DNA of 64,000 nucleotides from Streptomyces sp. 1222.5 (GTDB lineage: Bacteria > Actinomycetota > Actinomycetes > Streptomycetales > Streptomycetaceae): the NCBI RefSeq assembly GCF_900105245.1, contig NZ_FNSZ01000001.1:4526001-4590000 (forward strand). Direction: 5' to 3'. The notes beneath the pieces are model-generated. The model did no database searches. It saw nothing but the letters and a program-made list of their open reading frames with translations, and was not told the origin of the DNA. The position numbers and the translations under genes are program-made. Every line of letters begins with the position of its first letter. Position 1 is the stretch's first letter. This document shows positions 62,001 to 64,000 of this stretch, one piece after another.

Positions 62001-63676
62001 GCGGCGACCGCACCGGCGCCACCGCCGAGCGGAACCTCCAGCACGTACGCGCTGCCGCTCATGCCCGGCACGTCGTGCGTCTGGAGCACGCCGCCGTGGG
62101 CGCGCACGATGCCGCGCACGATCGGCTCGTGCACCGGGTCTCCCCCGGCGTACGGGCCGCGTACCTCGATCCGCGCCACCTCGCCGCGCTGGGCGGCGGC
62201 GACCACGACGGTGTTGTCCAGGTAACCGCCCGCCGACAGGGGCGTGTTGCCGGTCGCGTCGACACCCGCCACGTCCGCCACCAGGTGGGCGAGCGCGGTG
62301 GCGAGGCGCTGCGGGTCGACCTCGGCCTCGATGGGCGGCGCGTGCACCGCGAACTGCACCCGGCCGGGACCGATCAGCTCCACCGCCCCGTCCACACCGG
62401 CGGCGACGACGGCGTCCAGCATCACCTTCGTCCGGGTGACGTCGTCGGCGCCCGCGTCCAGCCGCTGGTACCCGAGGACGTTGTCGATCAGGGTCGTGAT
62501 CCGCGAGTAGCCGGCCGAGAGGTGGTGCAGGACCTGGTTGGCCTCGGGCCACAGCTGTCCGGCGTCGTCGGCGGCCAGGGCGGACAGCTCGCGGCGCAGC
62601 TGGTCCAGCGGCCCGCGCAGCGACTGCCCGAGCAGGGTCAGCAGCTGCTCGTGCCGCCCGGCCAGGGCGTCGAACCGGTCCTTCTCCCGCTCGGCGAGCG
62701 CGGCGTACCGCTCCTCGCCCGCCGCCAGCGCCTCCGCGTGCTTCTCGTCGAGTTCCTCCAGCTCACTGACGTGCTGCTGGCGCAGCGCGGTCAGGTCGGA
62801 GGCGTGCTCCTCGGACAGTCGCTCCAGCTCGTCGGCGTGCGCCTTCTCCAGCGCGTCCTTCTCCTCGACGAGGGTGTCGTACGGCCGCCGGTCGGTGAAG
62901 GTCATGACGGCGCCGACGAGCTGGTCGCCGTCGCGCACGGGCGCGGTGGTCAGGTCGACCGAGACCTGCTCGTCGCCCTTGGACCACAGCACCTGCCCGC
63001 GCACCCGGTGCTTGCGCCCGGAGCGCAGGGTGTCGGCGAGCGGCGACTCGTCGTACGGGAAGGGGGAGCCGTCGGCGCGGGAGTGCAGCACCAGGGTGTG
63101 CAGCTCCTTGCCGCCCAGTTCACCCGCCCGGTATCCCAGTATCTGGGCGGCGGCCGGGTTGACGAGCACGATCCGCCCGTCGGTGTCGGTGCCGACGACG
63201 CCTTCCGCCGCGGCGCGCAGGATCATCTCGGTCTGCCGCTGGGAGCGGGCCAGCTCCGCCTCGGTGTCGACGGTCCCGGAGAGGTCCCGCACGACAAGCA
63301 TCAGCAGCTCGTCGCCGGTGTAGCCGTAACCGTCGTACGCCTGCTGCCCGTTCTCCAGGTTCGCGCTCGTGACCTCGACCGGGAACTCGCTCCCGTCGGT
63401 GCGCCGGGCGATCATCCGCGTCGGCTTGGTCCGTCCGCGCGGGTCCATGTGATCGGGCCGCCGCATCGATCCGGGGATGAGCCTGGAGTCGAACTGCGGG
63501 AGCAGATCGAGCAGGCCGCGCCCCACGAGCGCGGTCCCCGGTGCCTCGAACGCCTCCAGCGCGATGGTGTTGGCGTTGACGACGGTGCCGTTGGCGTTGA
63601 CCAGGACCAACGCGTCCGGCAGCGCGTCGAGTATGGCTGCGAGGCGAGCAGCGCCTCGGGATGGCCTGCTGCTCAC
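59084..63676 (-). CDS. Giant PAS / degenerate histidine-kinase / receiver-like protein
   Basis: A 1,530-residue cytosolic signalling protein. Two PAS domains (about 10-135 and 145-265) are followed by a coiled coil (265-345). A kinase-like region (345-550) has a degenerate H-box, LGQSLRGPL, where Gln351 replaces the usual phospho-acceptor His, and an altered ATPase core (EPIVRGIVRAHGGV) without GxGxG. An 800-residue Pro/Ala/Gly/Gln-rich linker carries recurring Arg blocks (TGRRRR). Two receiver-like domains end it: about 1300-1390, and 1403-1530 with E1410/E1411-type acids and Asp1454. Likely a scaffold or pseudo-kinase. The start at 63676 (MSSRPSRG) begins the first PAS properly. Confidence 0.85.
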   Translation of the reverse strand: MSSRPSRGAARLAAILDALPDALVLVNANGTVVNANTIALEAFEAPGTALVGRGLLDLLPQFDSRLIPGSMRRPDHMDPRGRTKPTRMIARRTDGSEFPVEVTSANLENGQQAYDGYGYTGDELLMLVVRDLSGTVDTEAELARSQRQTEMILRAAAEGVVGTDTDGRIVLVNPAAAQILGYRAGELGGKELHTLVLHSRADGSPFPYDESPLADTLRSGRKHRVRGQVLWSKGDEQVSVDLTTAPVRDGDQLVGAVMTFTDRRPYDTLVEEKDALEKAHADELERLSEEHASDLTALRQQHVSELEELDEKHAEALAAGEERYAALAEREKDRFDALAGRHEQLLTLLGQSLRGPLDQLRRELSALAADDAGQLWPEANQVLHHLSAGYSRITTLIDNVLGYQRLDAGADDVTRTKVMLDAVVAAGVDGAVELIGPGRVQFAVHAPPIEAEVDPQRLATALAHLVADVAGVDATGNTPLSAGGYLDNTVVVAAAQRGEVARIEVRGPYAGGDPVHEPIVRGIVRAHGGVLQTHDVPGMSGSAYVLEVPLGGGAGAVAAQLPAALERAPQESSPLEPGGSGGGRRRARRSTTDAFLESDVPGAGEAAGDSEASTPTGRRRRRAGAPADEAVAVPAEGAENGSGGTGRRRGRSAEIAGGAGDGQGVAEGAVVTAAEHAAGAAASHTGLGGAVPPQGVPVPTGHRALPDADAPQAALPPALPAAGAQPVPAAAGPAEDAQPTGRRRRALAAAAERAAAQEAEAAGVRTVFALPPADADRSPEPAGAVAAPDGGTTPNPAAATPGTPVGPGVPVAPTGAGVPVDPSTGVPVGPGAAVTNGPGAGVPVGPGTDGQPQAAGAVPAPVAGVLPGQVQVPAQPPVSVEGLPGDDGRHDAVPLGQAEDHTPPQPHPTSAPTGRRRRAVAQPAEGAQPVAPAPEPGVPGQVAPAGTAVQGTTPQVVPVVPAQAVPAQGVPAAPAQAAPDVPGQAGPVAPAGRTPAPAPVAAQPVPGTQPGAAVPGRQMAVAPPPVPAQGTAGQSVPVPPAQAQQAPAAQPGTPVAPPAPQPLPAESATGRTPAATVPQQWPGSGDTSGAGTPVPQVNPAGTPAAGTALPAEHTGAQAQRAAQPLPAEAAAAADPNSTQGRAISVRTLGQGVPFARQAAQVQQPTATPPPHTPGGSGRRRKLGTPPDPATRPEPQPEQAARPHPAAEQPSLGGQVPVPQPSLGGQAPVSQPSLAGQSRLVPGTEGAGRSYAIGAPEPNSAEGPEPLDGPGGAVEVADTPRPQPLDDELPPEPLDNPRRLLVWPAPDVTTQQALSDRGYRPVIVHSREEVDAQIAAFPAALFVDPLTGPITRTALQSLRQAAVAAEVPVLVTAGLGQATREAAYGADPAVLLKALAPRDSEQHPPRVLLIEEHAEIALALTSTLERRGMQVARAANDNDAVTLAGQFRPNLVVMDLMQVQRRQTGATGIIDWLRANGRLNRTPLVVYTAAVDQADLPRLASGETVLFLAERSTSTEVQDRIVDLLARIGTN

Positions 63677-63903
63677 GAGACGCTTCCTCCCTGTTACCGC
63701 ACCTTGCCGACCGCTCGGGCCATCTTGCCAACCGGCCCGCGACGTGTCACGCGAGGGAGTCTAAGCGCACGGGTTGCGGTTGCGACGCCGGATGAGAGGG
63801 AGGTCCCACGAGGAAGTGACGGCGAACGCGTGACCGCCCCCTCCGACTTCGCCGTACCTTCGCGGGACCTTTACGTCCCCGTTGATCCCGCGAGGAGCGG
63901 ACC

Positions 63904-64000
63904 GTGGCAGGCCACGGCGCCGGTGGAGGCGTTCCCGGGCGCGTGGACGTCCCCTCGCCGGACCCGTGGGCGGGTGGCCGAGGGGACCTACGCGGAGGGT
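63904..64000 (+). CDS. Possible 5' end of a gene leaving the window
   Basis: A GTG at 63904 has GAGGAGC 6 bases upstream and opens a Gly-rich frame (VAGHGAGGGVPGRVDVPSPD...) to the edge. A GTG at 63830 in another frame (VTAPSDFAVPSRDLYV) is an alternative. Neither can be identified. Confidence 0.3.
   Translation, partial: MAGHGAGGGVPGRVDVPSPDPWAGGRGDLRGG

Noticed and set aside
59793-62225. Very long plus-strand frames opposite the giant PAS protein
   Set aside because: They are antisense shadows of a Pro/Ala/Gly-rich coding region; repeats such as GTGGTG reflect the complementary codons.

Overview
The window is a stretch of core chromosome from a Streptomyces (or very close relative). The evidence is very high GC with strong G/C bias at third codon positions, GTG starts with GGAGG-type ribosome sites, Rex-regulated cydA-cydB-cydCD, three perfect ParB sites (parS, GTTTCACGTGAAAC) and several DnaA-box groups. 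From memory, the gene order around hisC2-cydABCD-serS-pheA-dtpA matches the SCO394x-SCO399x neighbourhood of S. coelicolor, within roughly 100 kb of oriC. Nothing looks like a prophage, IS element, CRISPR array or secondary-metabolite cluster.

Layout. 1-9.9 kb: an unidentified gene start, a LacI regulator, the aminotransferase hisC2, a small cyclophilin-fold protein and the cytochrome bd oxidase operon under a perfect Rex operator. 9.9-16.6 kb: a Cof-type HAD phosphatase, a flavin/F420-type oxidoreductase, a small conserved gene broken by two single-base deletions, the RNA 2'-phosphotransferase kptA, a MerR regulator, and an EphD-like hydrolase/dehydrogenase fusion co-transcribed with an M24 metallopeptidase. 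16.7-20.4 kb: two coupled ABC-2 ATPase/permease pairs. 20.9-24.6 kb: tRNA-Ser(GCU), a second HAD phosphatase, serS, a DnaA-box cluster and pheA. 24.7-31 kb: an extracytoplasmic copper locus (dtpA, CopC-CopD, ECuC, Sco, YcnI) plus a Met/His-rich membrane protein.

31-43 kb holds signalling and housekeeping genes: two RsbW-type kinases, a SpoIIE phosphatase, aminopeptidase P, a MocR regulator, an MFS pump, a prim-pol-like protein, a SEC-C protein and a GDPD. 43-49 kb: a membrane-anchored HtrA protease, a LysE exporter, tRNA-Ser(UGA), small secreted or lipoproteins, a second prim-pol-like protein and a tiny secreted protein with a curlin-like motif. 49-56.6 kb: a five-gene operon matching the order of the igr (steroid side-chain) operon, followed by an ECF-like sigma factor and an acyl-CoA ligase behind an 18-bp palindrome. 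57-64 kb: a degenerate tandem repeat, an MFS/TetR divergent pair with two matching operators, and a 1,530-residue PAS/pseudo-kinase/receiver protein with a vast Pro/Ala/Gly linker.

The genes mostly act as separate modules: respiration under redox control, periplasmic copper delivery to secreted oxidases, membrane export, partner-switching signalling, and steroid/acyl-CoA catabolism. No single dramatic new defence or biosynthetic system is visible. The best leads for something undescribed are the linker-rich pseudo-sensor, the curlin-like secreted peptide, the two orphan prim-pol proteins, the non-oriC DnaA-box cluster with an exact 13-bp tandem repeat, and the operator-bearing igr-like operon.
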